64,000 nucleotides of DNA from an uncultured Pelagibacteraceae bacterium (GTDB lineage Bacteria > Pseudomonadota > Alphaproteobacteria > Pelagibacterales > Pelagibacteraceae), in the NCBI GenBank assembly GCA_902616645.1, contig CACMTO010000005.1:1-64000 (forward strand), given 5' to 3'. The notes below the pieces were generated by a model. That model worked only from the letters and a program-made list of their open reading frames with translations. It was not told the DNA's origin and searched no databases. This document shows positions 13,100 to 22,426 of the stretch, piece by piece. How positions within the stretch are numbered: position 1 is the stretch's first letter; every line of letters begins with the position of its first letter. The position numbers and the translations under genes were made by a program.

Positions 13100-14506
13100 T
13101 TAATTCAATTTTACGCCAATGTATCTTCTTTGATTTTGACTATTATAAATTACCAATAGTATAGTTTTTTGATTTGAATTTATTACTTGATTGACTGCGG
13201 ATATTAAATCATTAGGACTTCTTATTTTTTTCTTTTGAGCCTCAAGAATGATGCTATTAACTTCCAAAGAATTTCTTAGTGGACTGTCTTTCTCTATTTT
13301 GGTTACTATCAAGCCAGTAGTTTGATTTGGCAAATTTCTTGACTTAATATCTTCTTTTGAGAGTTGTCTAACAGATATTTTTAGCTTTTCAATATTTTGT
13401 ATCTTTGGAGTTGATTTTTCCTCAGCAACTTTAAAGTCTTCCGAAGTTTCAAGCCTACCGAGTGTAATTGTTTTAATAATTTCTTTTTTATTTCTCCAAA
13501 TTTTTACTTTTACTTTTTTTCCAACTTCAGTTCTGGCAACTATTATTGGAAGTTCTTTCATTTGATTAATTACTTCTCCATTAAATTCTAAGATTATATC
13601 TCCAGCTTTAACTCCAGCTTTTTGCGAAGGGCTGCTTTCAGCAACACTTGCAACTAAAGCACCTCTTGGCTTATCTAATTTCTCTACCTCGGCAATCTCT
13701 TTTGTTACATCTTGAATTCTTACTCCAAGCCAACCTCTTTTAGTTTCTCCGAACTCTATCAATTGATCAATTACTATCGTTGCGCTATTGGAAGGAATAG
13801 CAAAACCAATTCCAATGGAACCATTTCTACCTAATATAGCTGTATTGATTCCAATAACATCACCATTCATATCAAATAACGGTCCACCAGAATTACCAGA
13901 GTTAATTGAGGCGTCTGTCTGAATATAATCCTCATATCTGGCTAAACCTATTGATCTGTTTCGAGCTGAGATAATTCCAGAGGTGACAGTTCCACCTAAA
14001 CCAAAAGGATTTCCTATTGCTATTACCCAGTCTCCTATTCTAGCTTTGTCTGAGTTACCAAATTTTACTGGTATAAACTTTTCTTTTGTCTCTAATTTTA
14101 AAACAGCAATATCAGAGAGAGGGTCTGCACCAATTACTTTGGCTTTAAATTCTTTGTCCCCATTTGCTCTAACTATTATATCTTCTGCTCCTTGAATCAC
14201 ATGATTGTTTGTAATTACAATTCCATCTTTATCAATTATAAAACCTGAACCAAGTGCCGTAGATTGTCTTTCTTGTGGTGTTCCAAATTCTTTAAACATA
14301 TCTTCAAAGGGAGAGCCTGGAGGAAATTGAAAAGGAAAAGGATTTGATTGAGTGGTGACAGTTGTTGTTGTTGAAATATTTACCACGGAAGGCATTAGTC
14401 TTTCAGCTAAATCAGCAAATGATCCTGGAATGCTCTTTGAATAAGAGACAGTTTGAAATTCAAAAATTAATATAATTGCAAAAAAAATTATCTTCAATCT
14501 TTTCAT
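13100..14506 (-). CDS. degP: Do/DegP-like periplasmic serine protease with PDZ domains
   Basis: Trypsin-like core (ITNNHVI, DIAVLKLE, INSGNSGGPLFD), PDZ repeats, signal peptide. Confidence 0.93.
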   Translation of the reverse strand: MKRLKIIFFAIILIFEFQTVSYSKSIPGSFADLAERLMPSVVNISTTTTVTTQSNPFPFQFPPGSPFEDMFKEFGTPQERQSTALGSGFIIDKDGIVITNNHVIQGAEDIIVRANGDKEFKAKVIGADPLSDIAVLKLETKEKFIPVKFGNSDKARIGDWVIAIGNPFGLGGTVTSGIISARNRSIGLARYEDYIQTDASINSGNSGGPLFDMNGDVIGINTAILGRNGSIGIGFAIPSNSATIVIDQLIEFGETKRGWLGVRIQDVTKEIAEVEKLDKPRGALVASVAESSPSQKAGVKAGDIILEFNGEVINQMKELPIIVARTEVGKKVKVKIWRNKKEIIKTITLGRLETSEDFKVAEEKSTPKIQNIEKLKISVRQLSKEDIKSRNLPNQTTGLIVTKIEKDSPLRNSLEVNSIILEAQKKKIRSPNDLISAVNQVINSNQKTILLVIYNSQNQRRYIGVKLN

Positions 14507-14694
14507 ATTAGTTCTTTTACGTAATAAATAATTATAAACCCAATAACAGCAAAAATTAGGCCACCAGACCTAAGTTGTTTTTCGTTAATAAGCTCAAGTT
14601 TCCTTAGCATACTTTTCATTTTTGCTGGGAATATGGCATATAAAATACCTTCAATGAATAAAAAAAGTCCGAAGGCTATTATTAATTCCTTCAT
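14503..14694 (-). CDS. Small DUF2065-like membrane protein
   Basis: 63 aa, two TM segments, LFLFIEGILYAIFPAKMKSML, between degP and hflC. Confidence 0.7.
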   Translation of the reverse strand: MKELIIAFGLFLFIEGILYAIFPAKMKSMLRKLELINEKQLRSGGLIFAVIGFIIIYYVKELI

Positions 14695-14701
14695 TGGAAA
14701 C

Positions 14702-15571
14702 TTATTCAGTTTTAGGCTTTATATTTCCAAAAAATTTAAAAAATTCACTATCTGGTGATAGAATTAAAGATGTTTCACCACCAATTAATGCTTTTTCATA
14801 AGCTTGCATAGCTCTATAAAATGCAAAGAATTCTGGATCTTGTCCGAAAGCTGAAGCAAAGATATTATTTCTTTTACCGTCACCCTCACCTTTCATAATT
14901 TCCGATTTTTTTTGAGCCTCAGCTAAAATTACAGTTACTTCTTTGTCGGCAGTTGATGTAATTGTAACTGCCATCTCAGCTCCTCTTGCTCTAAATTCTT
15001 TTGCCTCTCTTTCCCTTTCTGTTTGCATTCTTCTAAAAATTGCGTCACTGTTTGCTTGGGGAAGATCCGCCCTCTTAATTCTTACATCAACTATTTTTAT
15101 ACCAAAATTTTCAGCCTCATTGTTTACACCTTCTTGAATTAATGCCATCTGTTTTGTTCTGTCTTCAGAAAGAAGTGTTTGAAGTTCTTGTTGTCCAAGA
15201 ACGTTTCTTATTCTTGAATTTATAATTGTGGCTAATCTTGATCTTGCAACTCTCTCATTTCCTACTGAAATATAAAATTTTAATGGATCTATAATTTGAA
15301 ATCTTGCAAAAGCATCAACTATTAATCTCTTTTGATCAGATGCAATTACTTCCTCTGGTGGTGTATCTAAATTAAGTATTCTTTTATCTAAGAATACAAC
15401 GTTTTGAATAAATGGTAGCTTAAAGTTTAATCCAGGTTTTAAGATTATTCTTTTTGGATCACCAAATTGTAGAACGATTGCTTGATTTACTTCTTTAACA
15501 ATAAAAATAGAAAAGAACGCAATTGCTGCTAAAGCAACAATAATTCCAGCAGTAATTTTTCCAGCATTCAT
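14702..15571 (-). CDS. hflC: HflC, FtsH protease modulator
   Basis: SPFH domain, VNQAIVLQFGDPKRIILKPGLNFKLPF; adjacent to hflK. Confidence 0.95.
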   Translation of the reverse strand: MNAGKITAGIIVALAAIAFFSIFIVKEVNQAIVLQFGDPKRIILKPGLNFKLPFIQNVVFLDKRILNLDTPPEEVIASDQKRLIVDAFARFQIIDPLKFYISVGNERVARSRLATIINSRIRNVLGQQELQTLLSEDRTKQMALIQEGVNNEAENFGIKIVDVRIKRADLPQANSDAIFRRMQTEREREAKEFRARGAEMAVTITSTADKEVTVILAEAQKKSEIMKGEGDGKRNNIFASAFGQDPEFFAFYRAMQAYEKALIGGETSLILSPDSEFFKFFGNIKPKTE

Positions 15572-15572
15572 A

Positions 15573-16679
15573 TTAGTTTGTCACCTTCTTTTTTTGTAAT
15601 TCAGGTAAAGGTAAATAAGGCACTACTCCTGAACCTGCATTTTTTTCAATTATAACTTTGTCAATATCGGCTAAAACTTTTTCCATTGTTTCTAGATACA
15701 TTCTTTCTTGTGTTACAGATTTTGCATTTTTATATTCATTATATATTGCTAAGAACCTACTAGCTTCACCTTCTGCTTTTGCTACAACCTCTTTCTTGTA
15801 TGCTTCAGCAGCTTGTAAAATTTTTTCTGCTTCCCCACGGGCCCTCGGAATAACATCATTTGCATAAGCTTCAGCCTCATTTTTTGATCTTTCCATATCA
15901 GCTCTAGCAGCCTGTACATCTCTAAATGCATCAATTACTTGATCAGGTGGATCAGCTTTCTGTGTTTGAACTTGTGTAATCTGAATACCACTAGTGTATT
16001 CATCTAAAATCTTTTGAATAATAAGTTGTGTGTCTGTCTCTATAACTGACCTTCCCTCAGTTAAAATAGGTTGAATATCTGATCTAGCAATGACTTCTCT
16101 CATTGCAGTTTCTGCTGCAGCTTTTACTGTTCCTTCTGGATCTTGAATTTTAAATAAAAAATTTCCTGCATCTTTTATTACCCAAAAAACTGAAAAATCA
16201 ATGTTGACTATATTTTCATCTCCTGTCAGCATTAAACTTTCTTGAGGTACATCAGCTACTCCTCCAGATGAGGTAAATCCACTATCTCTCTCTGATCTAA
16301 AACCAATATCAATTCTATTTACTTTAGTAACTTTAGGAGTTAACACAGTTTCTACCGGAAACGGAATATGATAATTTAATCCTGGTTGTGTGGTTTTAAC
16401 AAATTTACCAAACCTTAGCACAACACCTTGCTCATCAGGTAAAACTCTATAAAGACCACTTGCTAACCAAATAAAACCAAGAATTATTAAAACTAAAATT
16501 GCCTGTTTACCTCCTGAAGAACTACCTCCGGGTAAAAATTTTTTTATTTTCTCTTGAAATTCTCTAATGATTTTATCAATATCTGGGGGAGTTGGACCTC
16601 TTCCTGAGCCATTACCGCTCCCTCCTCCTGGGGGTGTACCCCACGGACTTCCTCCGCTTTGTCTGAAATCATCTGACAT
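15573..16679 (-). CDS. hflK: HflK, FtsH protease modulator
   Basis: Gly-rich N-terminus, DEQGVVLRFGKFVKTTQPGLNYHIPFP, SPFH domain. Confidence 0.95.
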   Translation of the reverse strand: MSDDFRQSGGSPWGTPPGGGSGNGSGRGPTPPDIDKIIREFQEKIKKFLPGGSSSGGKQAILVLIILGFIWLASGLYRVLPDEQGVVLRFGKFVKTTQPGLNYHIPFPVETVLTPKVTKVNRIDIGFRSERDSGFTSSGGVADVPQESLMLTGDENIVNIDFSVFWVIKDAGNFLFKIQDPEGTVKAAAETAMREVIARSDIQPILTEGRSVIETDTQLIIQKILDEYTSGIQITQVQTQKADPPDQVIDAFRDVQAARADMERSKNEAEAYANDVIPRARGEAEKILQAAEAYKKEVVAKAEGEASRFLAIYNEYKNAKSVTQERMYLETMEKVLADIDKVIIEKNAGSGVVPYLPLPELQKKKVTN

Positions 16680-16730
16680 ATGGCAATCTATATAATGTCT
16701 TTATGATGAAAAACAAGTTAAGATCCAACT

Positions 16731-17555
16731 ATGCCAAAGGAAAAACCAGAATTAAGTGACGCAATGAGAGCAAAAATTAGCAAAAAAACACCTCAAAAAA
16801 ATCCAATTAAAGGCACCAAGTTTACAATTGCCATTTCTAGTGCAAAAGGAGGTGTTGGAAAATCTACATTTGCAACAAACTTGGCTTTAGCATTAAAAAA
16901 AATTGGATGTAAAGTTGGTTTATTAGATGCAGATATTTACGGTCCATCTGTCCCAAAAATGCTAGGGATTAGCGAAAAACCAAAAAGTGATGGTCAAAAA
17001 TTAGAGCCCATAATTAAATATGACGTTCAGTGTATGTCAATTGGTTTTCTTACTGATCAAGAGACACCTATGATTTGGCGAGGACCAATGGTCACAAGTG
17101 CAATCAAAACTTTTACACAAAAAGTAAATTGGAAAGATCTGGATTTTATTATTGTAGATATGCCTCCTGGAACTGGTGATACACAATTAACTTTTTCACA
17201 AGAAATTAAGATGGATGGAGCAATTATAATCTCAACACCTCAAGAGGTTGCTTTACTGGATGTAATTAGAGGAATTAAAATGTTTGATAAGCTTAGTGTC
17301 AAGATTTTAGGTTTAGTGGACAATATGAGTTTTTTTGTTGGAGATGATGGTAAAAAATATAAAATTTTTGGTGAGGGTGGTGTTAAAAAAACAGCAAAAG
17401 ATTATCAAAAAGAATTTTTAGGAGAAATTCCTATTAATTCAGAGATTGGAAAATTTGGTGACTTAGGAAAGCCTATTGTAGAGTCCAACCCAAATCATGA
17501 GATTTCTAAAATTTATTTAAATTTTGCAGAAAAAATTAAATCAACTTATCTTTAA
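16731..17555 (+). CDS. mrp: Mrp/ApbC-family Fe-S cluster carrier ATPase
   Basis: [33 protein letters not shown]. Confidence 0.95.
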   Translation: MPKEKPELSDAMRAKISKKTPQKNPIKGTKFTIAISSAKGGVGKSTFATNLALALKKIGCKVGLLDADIYGPSVPKMLGISEKPKSDGQKLEPIIKYDVQCMSIGFLTDQETPMIWRGPMVTSAIKTFTQKVNWKDLDFIIVDMPPGTGDTQLTFSQEIKMDGAIIISTPQEVALLDVIRGIKMFDKLSVKILGLVDNMSFFVGDDGKKYKIFGEGGVKKTAKDYQKEFLGEIPINSEIGKFGDLGKPIVESNPNHEISKIYLNFAEKIKSTYL

Positions 17556-18483
17556 GATCGAATGCAATCATCAGTTCATTCCACTCTCTTTTTGAGAGTC
17601 CTGAGCTATCTAAATCAACTTTTTCACCCTTAATAAGTTTTTGAATGATTATTCTACCTTTAGCTGAGACTTCTTTACCTCCAACTCTATAATCCATGAA
17701 TGCATCATAAGTAATTGGAACCCATTTCTTAACAGTATCTAACATTATATCTGCATAAACTCTTATTTCATACTGAGCATGGCTATCAGCTCTTAATCTT
17801 AAAAAGTTCATTAAGTTAAGTAAATCAGTTTTCCAATACCACTGTGTATAGGTATTTAATGTTAAATTCATTCTTGCAAGTTCTCTTGCCAAGCCTTTTT
17901 TATTTTCATCAATTTTTGAACCATCATATCTTTCATTAAGCATCTTCTCATAATTTTCATAAGTTCTTTCAGCGTCTTTTTTTAAAAGTTCCAAAACTTC
18001 TTTCGCCTGGTCTCCTTCAATAATCTCTCCTCGTCCTTGTCTATTGCTTAAAGATTGCGCAGCTAAATTTTCTGCTGTTGGTAAATAAAATTCTTTATCT
18101 AAAATAGAATATCTTGCAGAATATTCATTAACATTTGCAGTTCTATGTCTTATCCATTGCCTTGCAATAAATATTGGAAGTTTAATATGATACTTTATCT
18201 CACACATTTCAAATGGAGTACTATGCCAATGCCTCATTAAGTATTTAATCAGACCAGCGTCTGTGGAAACTTGCTTTGTTCCTTTTCCATATGAAACTCT
18301 AGCTGATTGAACTATGGATGTATCATCACCCATATAATCTATCACTCTAACAAAACCATGATCAAGAGCAGGAATCGCTTCAAATAAAATTTTCTCTAAT
18401 TCAGGTGCAGTTACTCTTTTAGTTTGATTTTGTTGAGATTGTTGTTCTTTAATTTCTTGTGATTGTTCTTTTGTTAATTTCAT
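17536..18483 (-). CDS. thyX: FAD-dependent thymidylate synthase (start corrected to 18483; the listed ORF start at 18606 lies in the tmRNA)
   Basis: ThyX motif [28 protein letters not shown] start at 18483. Confidence 0.95.
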   Translation of the reverse strand: MKLTKEQSQEIKEQQSQQNQTKRVTAPELEKILFEAIPALDHGFVRVIDYMGDDTSIVQSARVSYGKGTKQVSTDAGLIKYLMRHWHSTPFEMCEIKYHIKLPIFIARQWIRHRTANVNEYSARYSILDKEFYLPTAENLAAQSLSNRQGRGEIIEGDQAKEVLELLKKDAERTYENYEKMLNERYDGSKIDENKKGLARELARMNLTLNTYTQWYWKTDLLNLMNFLRLRADSHAQYEIRVYADIMLDTVKKWVPITYDAFMDYRVGGKEVSAKGRIIIQKLIKGEKVDLDSSGLSKREWNELMIAFDLKDKLI

Positions 18484-18519
18484 GATTTTTATTGAATCTC
18501 TTAAAATTGGTTTTATATT

Positions 18520-18790
18520 AATAGTGTTGGCTTGCCAACTACGACGATAAACGAATTTCGTAATAACCATTGCGGACGTGGGGGCAGTACCCACCACCTC
18601 CACCATTTACAACTTAGGGGGGTGAACTAGATTCGACGGGTGACTAAAAGTTATTCTTTCGTTCGGAATTGTTCCTCCGTAAAGGGCTAATTTATAATTG
18701 CTAACGAAAGTTACGCACTTGCTGCTTAATTAACTTGTTAATTAAGTAAACGGGGTCTGGAGGCACCTGGCAACAGAACGCCTCCCTATT
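18520..18790 (+). ncRNA. ssrA: tmRNA (ssrA), circularly permuted two-piece form: acceptor piece to CCA at 18605, coding piece from ~18618
   Basis: Acceptor end GCGGACGTGGGGGCAGTACCCACCACCTCCACCA; 12-nt spacer; then GGGGGTGAACTAGATTCGACGGG. GGGGGUG pairs with CACCUCC. Tag ORF 18700-18729 encodes ANESYALAA-stop. Outer boundaries approximate. Confidence 0.92.
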
Positions 18791-18815
18791 AAATATTTTT
18801 AGATTTAACTTTTTC

Positions 18816-18838
18816 AAACTATATGATAGTTGTTTTTT
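18816..18838 (+). terminator. Putative intrinsic terminator of ssrA
   Basis: AACTAT-ATG-ATAGTT hairpin followed by GTTTTTT. Confidence 0.5.
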
Positions 18839-19156
18839 ATGAAAAAAACTTTTTTACTTATTTCATTATTTTTATTTGTAATATCGTGTGCAACTCCAAC
18901 GGTAGTAAACGTAGTAGGACCAAATGATAGTAAGATGTCATGTTCTCAGCTAGATGTAGAGATAGCTATGGCAAATAAGTATGCTGAAGATGCTAAAAAA
19001 GAAAAAAATTTGGGTACTGGTACAAACATGGCTGCATTACTATTTTGGCTTCCAGGCCTTTACCAAACAAGTGTTAATGTAAAAGAAGCTGTGGATGCAG
19101 CTAATAGAAGAGCAGAGCATTTATCAAAACTAAAAATTGCTAAAAATTGTCCTTAG
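18839..19156 (+). CDS. Small putative lipoprotein
   Basis: MKKTFLLISLFLFVISCATPT lipobox-like signal peptide; ATG at 18839 preferred to TTG at 18830, which overlaps the terminator. Confidence 0.7.
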   Translation: MKKTFLLISLFLFVISCATPTVVNVVGPNDSKMSCSQLDVEIAMANKYAEDAKKEKNLGTGTNMAALLFWLPGLYQTSVNVKEAVDAANRRAEHLSKLKIAKNCP

Positions 19157-19165
19157 CACAAACTT

Positions 19166-20140
19166 TTATTTGCAAGTGATTTTACCATAAAGATCATGAG
19201 CACTTAACCAGCCATTTTCCAACCTTGGACCTCCAAACCAGTCACCACAAATTCCTAAACCAATCCTTTCATCCCAGTAGCTTTGTGTTTTTAATGGTTT
19301 TGAATTAGAGGAATATTTCCATCCATGTATATGGGTAAAATATGTCTTTATGATTTTAATTTTTGTAATTTTTTTAAACTTATTAAGTAAAACATTTATG
19401 AAAAATTTTTTTTTATTTCTGTAGTTATCAGTGTGTTTATTTCCATACTCAAAAGTACTTTGAAGTACCCATAAATCTTTATTACATTTGAATCTTTTTT
19501 TTGAATTTTCTTTAGAAACCCAACCTAAAACTTTGTCATTGGTAAAAAAACTACTCGTCTTAATTCCTGTTTTATTGGTCATTAATAAAACTGTGAGACT
19601 TGAATTCATTATTACTTTATTTTTAAAAAGTTTTGTTTTAACAAACTTAGATGAAAGTTTCTTTGCCTGTGGGAAGGGAATTGATAAGATTAAATTTTTT
19701 GAATAAACATGCTTATTATCTTTAAATCTAAGATACCAGCAATCTTTTTGTCTTTTTATTTCAAATAGTTCTGATTGAAAATTACAATTAATTTTTTTAA
19801 GTAAAAATTTACTTATATCGTTATTTCCTTTAACACCAATTAATTTAATATGTTTTTTATCTTTTTTAACCTTCTCATTTAAAAATTCATGATTTCCTCT
19901 CCAATGTTTGAGAACTTTTTTTTTGATAAGTTTATTGGTAAAAGATTTAAATTCCCTTGATCTTGGAGATAAATATTGAAGACCATGGTCAAAACCTATT
20001 TTGCCTTTATATCGTTTAAAAGAACTTCTGCCGCCAACACCTCTGGCTTTATCATAAACACTGACTGAAAATTTTTTATTTAAAAGATTTGCAATTGTCG
20101 AACCTGAAATGCCTGATCCAATAATGCAAAAATCTAACAT
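19166..20140 (-). CDS. FAD/NAD(P)-binding amine-oxidase/renalase-like protein
   Basis: MLDFCIIGSGISGSTIANLLNKKFSVSVYDKARGVGGRSS dinucleotide-binding fold; C-terminal GICGDWFGGPRLENGWLSAHDL. Confidence 0.85.
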   Translation of the reverse strand: MLDFCIIGSGISGSTIANLLNKKFSVSVYDKARGVGGRSSFKRYKGKIGFDHGLQYLSPRSREFKSFTNKLIKKKVLKHWRGNHEFLNEKVKKDKKHIKLIGVKGNNDISKFLLKKINCNFQSELFEIKRQKDCWYLRFKDNKHVYSKNLILSIPFPQAKKLSSKFVKTKLFKNKVIMNSSLTVLLMTNKTGIKTSSFFTNDKVLGWVSKENSKKRFKCNKDLWVLQSTFEYGNKHTDNYRNKKKFFINVLLNKFKKITKIKIIKTYFTHIHGWKYSSNSKPLKTQSYWDERIGLGICGDWFGGPRLENGWLSAHDLYGKITCK

Positions 20141-20261
20141 AATTTAGTTAAAGTAAATTATAATGTACATTACAAAGTTTGTCATTCAGTTCAATTCAGT
20201 AGCTTATTAAAAGAACTTTAGTCGCAGTGAAAAAAATTAAAAATTTTGTTATAAACTCTAA

Positions 20262-20384
20262 ATGGAAACAACCATATTAATTATTCTAGTAATTGTAGTT
20301 GCGTGGGTACTTTTTAGACCTTTTTCAAAAAGGGAACTAGACAGATACAACAACAAAGATAACTGGTCTAATATGGGTTTTTAA
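20262..20384 (+). CDS. 40-aa single-TM microprotein not in the supplied ORF track
   Basis: METTILIILVIVVAWVLFRPFSKRELDRYNNKDNWSNMGF-stop, ending 2 bp before the next ORF. Confidence 0.5.
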   Translation: METTILIILVIVVAWVLFRPFSKRELDRYNNKDNWSNMGF

Positions 20385-20386
20385 CA

Positions 20387-20605
20387 ATGGGATTAATTAT
20401 GCAAAAACTATCAGTCATTCTAATAATGTTACTTTTTTCAAACTCAGCATTTGCAGGCTCTTGTCCAATGATGGCAAAAAAAGTTGAAGAGAAAATATCA
20501 TCAGCTCAAAAACTATATGAGGAAGGTGTTAACGCACATTCTATGGGAAATCATGGTGAATCGGAAAAACTCTTAAAGGAAGCATTAGATTTATTTAAAA
20601 ATTAA
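20387..20605 (+). CDS. Small secreted hypothetical protein
   Basis: 72-aa ORF with signal peptide (VILIMLLFSNSAFAGSCPMM); a downstream ATG at 20399 is an alternative start. Confidence 0.6.
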   Translation: MGLIMQKLSVILIMLLFSNSAFAGSCPMMAKKVEEKISSAQKLYEEGVNAHSMGNHGESEKLLKEALDLFKN

Positions 20606-20610
20606 CTAAA

Positions 20611-20985
20611 CTAAGTCTTTATAAATTTACTTAAGTTCGGTTTGAAATATTTTGGACCCTTCATAACCTTTCCAAATTCATTATATATTGGTTTACCGTT
20701 TAACCCCAATTTACTCATATTTGAATTTTGTACTTCGTTAAAACATTTATCTAAATTTATTCCAAACGCATGTCCCGCACCATATGTTACATATAAAATA
20801 TCAGTTAGTGCATCCGCAACCTCAACTAAATCTTTATTTTCCATTGCTTCTCTTAATTCTTCTAATTCTTCCTTAATTAGATTTAATCTTAATTGATTAA
20901 TTTTTTCTGTGCCAAATGAAGATTTGTCTTTAACTTCTTGACCAAAAGTTTTCATAAAAACACCAACTTTTTCAAAATTTGTCAT
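20611..20985 (-). CDS. MazG/HisE-like nucleotide pyrophosphohydrolase
   Basis: LIKEELEELREAMENKDLVEVADALTDILYVTYGAGHAFG: MazG-type helices with E..E...D acidic motif. Confidence 0.8.
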   Translation of the reverse strand: MTNFEKVGVFMKTFGQEVKDKSSFGTEKINQLRLNLIKEELEELREAMENKDLVEVADALTDILYVTYGAGHAFGINLDKCFNEVQNSNMSKLGLNGKPIYNEFGKVMKGPKYFKPNLSKFIKT

Positions 20986-21037
20986 TTTGCTCCTATAAGT
21001 TATGAAATTTTTAATATATAATTAATATCATTTATCA

Positions 21038-22426
21038 ATGAAATTTAGAAAAGAATTTGACAGCATAGGTTCAATAAATGTGCCAGCAGAAAAATATTGG
21101 GGTGCATCAACTCAAAGATCAAAAAAATACTTTGATATAGGTGAATTCTTAGTAAGACCAATATTGGTTAAGTCTATTGCAATAATAAAAAAAGCTGCCG
21201 CAAAAGTTCACTTGAAAGAAAAACAAATTTCATCAAATATATCAATGGCAATTATTAAGGCCTCAAACGAAATAATTTCTGGAAAACTAGATGAACATTT
21301 TCCTCTCAAAGTCTGGCAAACAGGTTCTGGGACACAAACAAATATGAACGTAAATGAGGTGATATCTAATAGAGCTATCGAAATTTTAAGAGGAAAGAAA
21401 GGTTCAAAAAATCCTGTACATCCTAATGATCATGTTAATAAATCACAATCTACTAATGATGTTTTTCCTACTGCGATGCATATAGCTATTGCTCTTGAGA
21501 CAAAAAATAAATTAATTCCATCGTTAGAATTATTAAATAAAGAACTAAAGAGAAAAGTTAATAAATTTAAAAGTATTGTTAAAGTTGGAAGAACTCATCT
21601 TCAAGATGCTACACCGCTGTCTTTAGGTCAAGAATTCTCCGGATATCAATCTCAACTTAATGAATGTATTTCTAGAATTAAAAATGCTTTAAATGAAATT
21701 TATTATTTAGCTCAAGGAGGAACAGCAGTTGGAACCGGAATTAATAGCAAAAAAGGTTTTGATAAAAAGATTATAAAAGAGATTAAAAAGATTACAAAAT
21801 TACCTTTTAAACCCTCCAAAAATAAATTTGCTGCTTTAGCCGCACACGATGAAATTGTGAATTTTTCTGGAACACTAAATACTACAGCAGTATGTTTAAT
21901 GAAAATTGCAAATGATATAAGGTTTTTAGGGTCTGGCCCTAGAGCTGGCTATGGCGAACTTATTTTACCAGCTAATGAACCTGGATCATCAATTATGCCA
22001 GGAAAGGTCAATCCCACTCAATCTGAAGCAGTTACTATGGTTTGTGTAAAGGTAATTGGGAATCACAATGGAATTACTATGGCCGGATCTCATGGTCATT
22101 TCGAACTAAATGTATTCAAACCACTAATTGCTCATAATATTTTACAATCAATAGATTTGTTAGCAGATAGTACTAAAAATTTTGCTCTATATTGTATTAA
22201 AGGTTTGAAAGCTGACAGAGAAAAAATAAGCAAATATTTAAATGACTCTCTTATGCTTGTAACAGCACTAGCCCCACACATTGGATATGATAATGCTGCA
22301 AAAATTGCTAAGAAAGCACATAAAAATAAAACTACCTTGAAAACTGAGGTTTTAAAAACAGGATTAATTAATGAAAAACAATATGATAAAATAGTTGATC
22401 CAAAAAAAATGATTTATCCAGCATAA
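21038..22426 (+). CDS. fumC: Fumarate hydratase class II
   Basis: GSSIMPGKVNPTQSEA signature; TGSGTQTNMNVNEVISNRA. Confidence 0.97.
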   Translation: MKFRKEFDSIGSINVPAEKYWGASTQRSKKYFDIGEFLVRPILVKSIAIIKKAAAKVHLKEKQISSNISMAIIKASNEIISGKLDEHFPLKVWQTGSGTQTNMNVNEVISNRAIEILRGKKGSKNPVHPNDHVNKSQSTNDVFPTAMHIAIALETKNKLIPSLELLNKELKRKVNKFKSIVKVGRTHLQDATPLSLGQEFSGYQSQLNECISRIKNALNEIYYLAQGGTAVGTGINSKKGFDKKIIKEIKKITKLPFKPSKNKFAALAAHDEIVNFSGTLNTTAVCLMKIANDIRFLGSGPRAGYGELILPANEPGSSIMPGKVNPTQSEAVTMVCVKVIGNHNGITMAGSHGHFELNVFKPLIAHNILQSIDLLADSTKNFALYCIKGLKADREKISKYLNDSLMLVTALAPHIGYDNAAKIAKKAHKNKTTLKTEVLKTGLINEKQYDKIVDPKKMIYPA

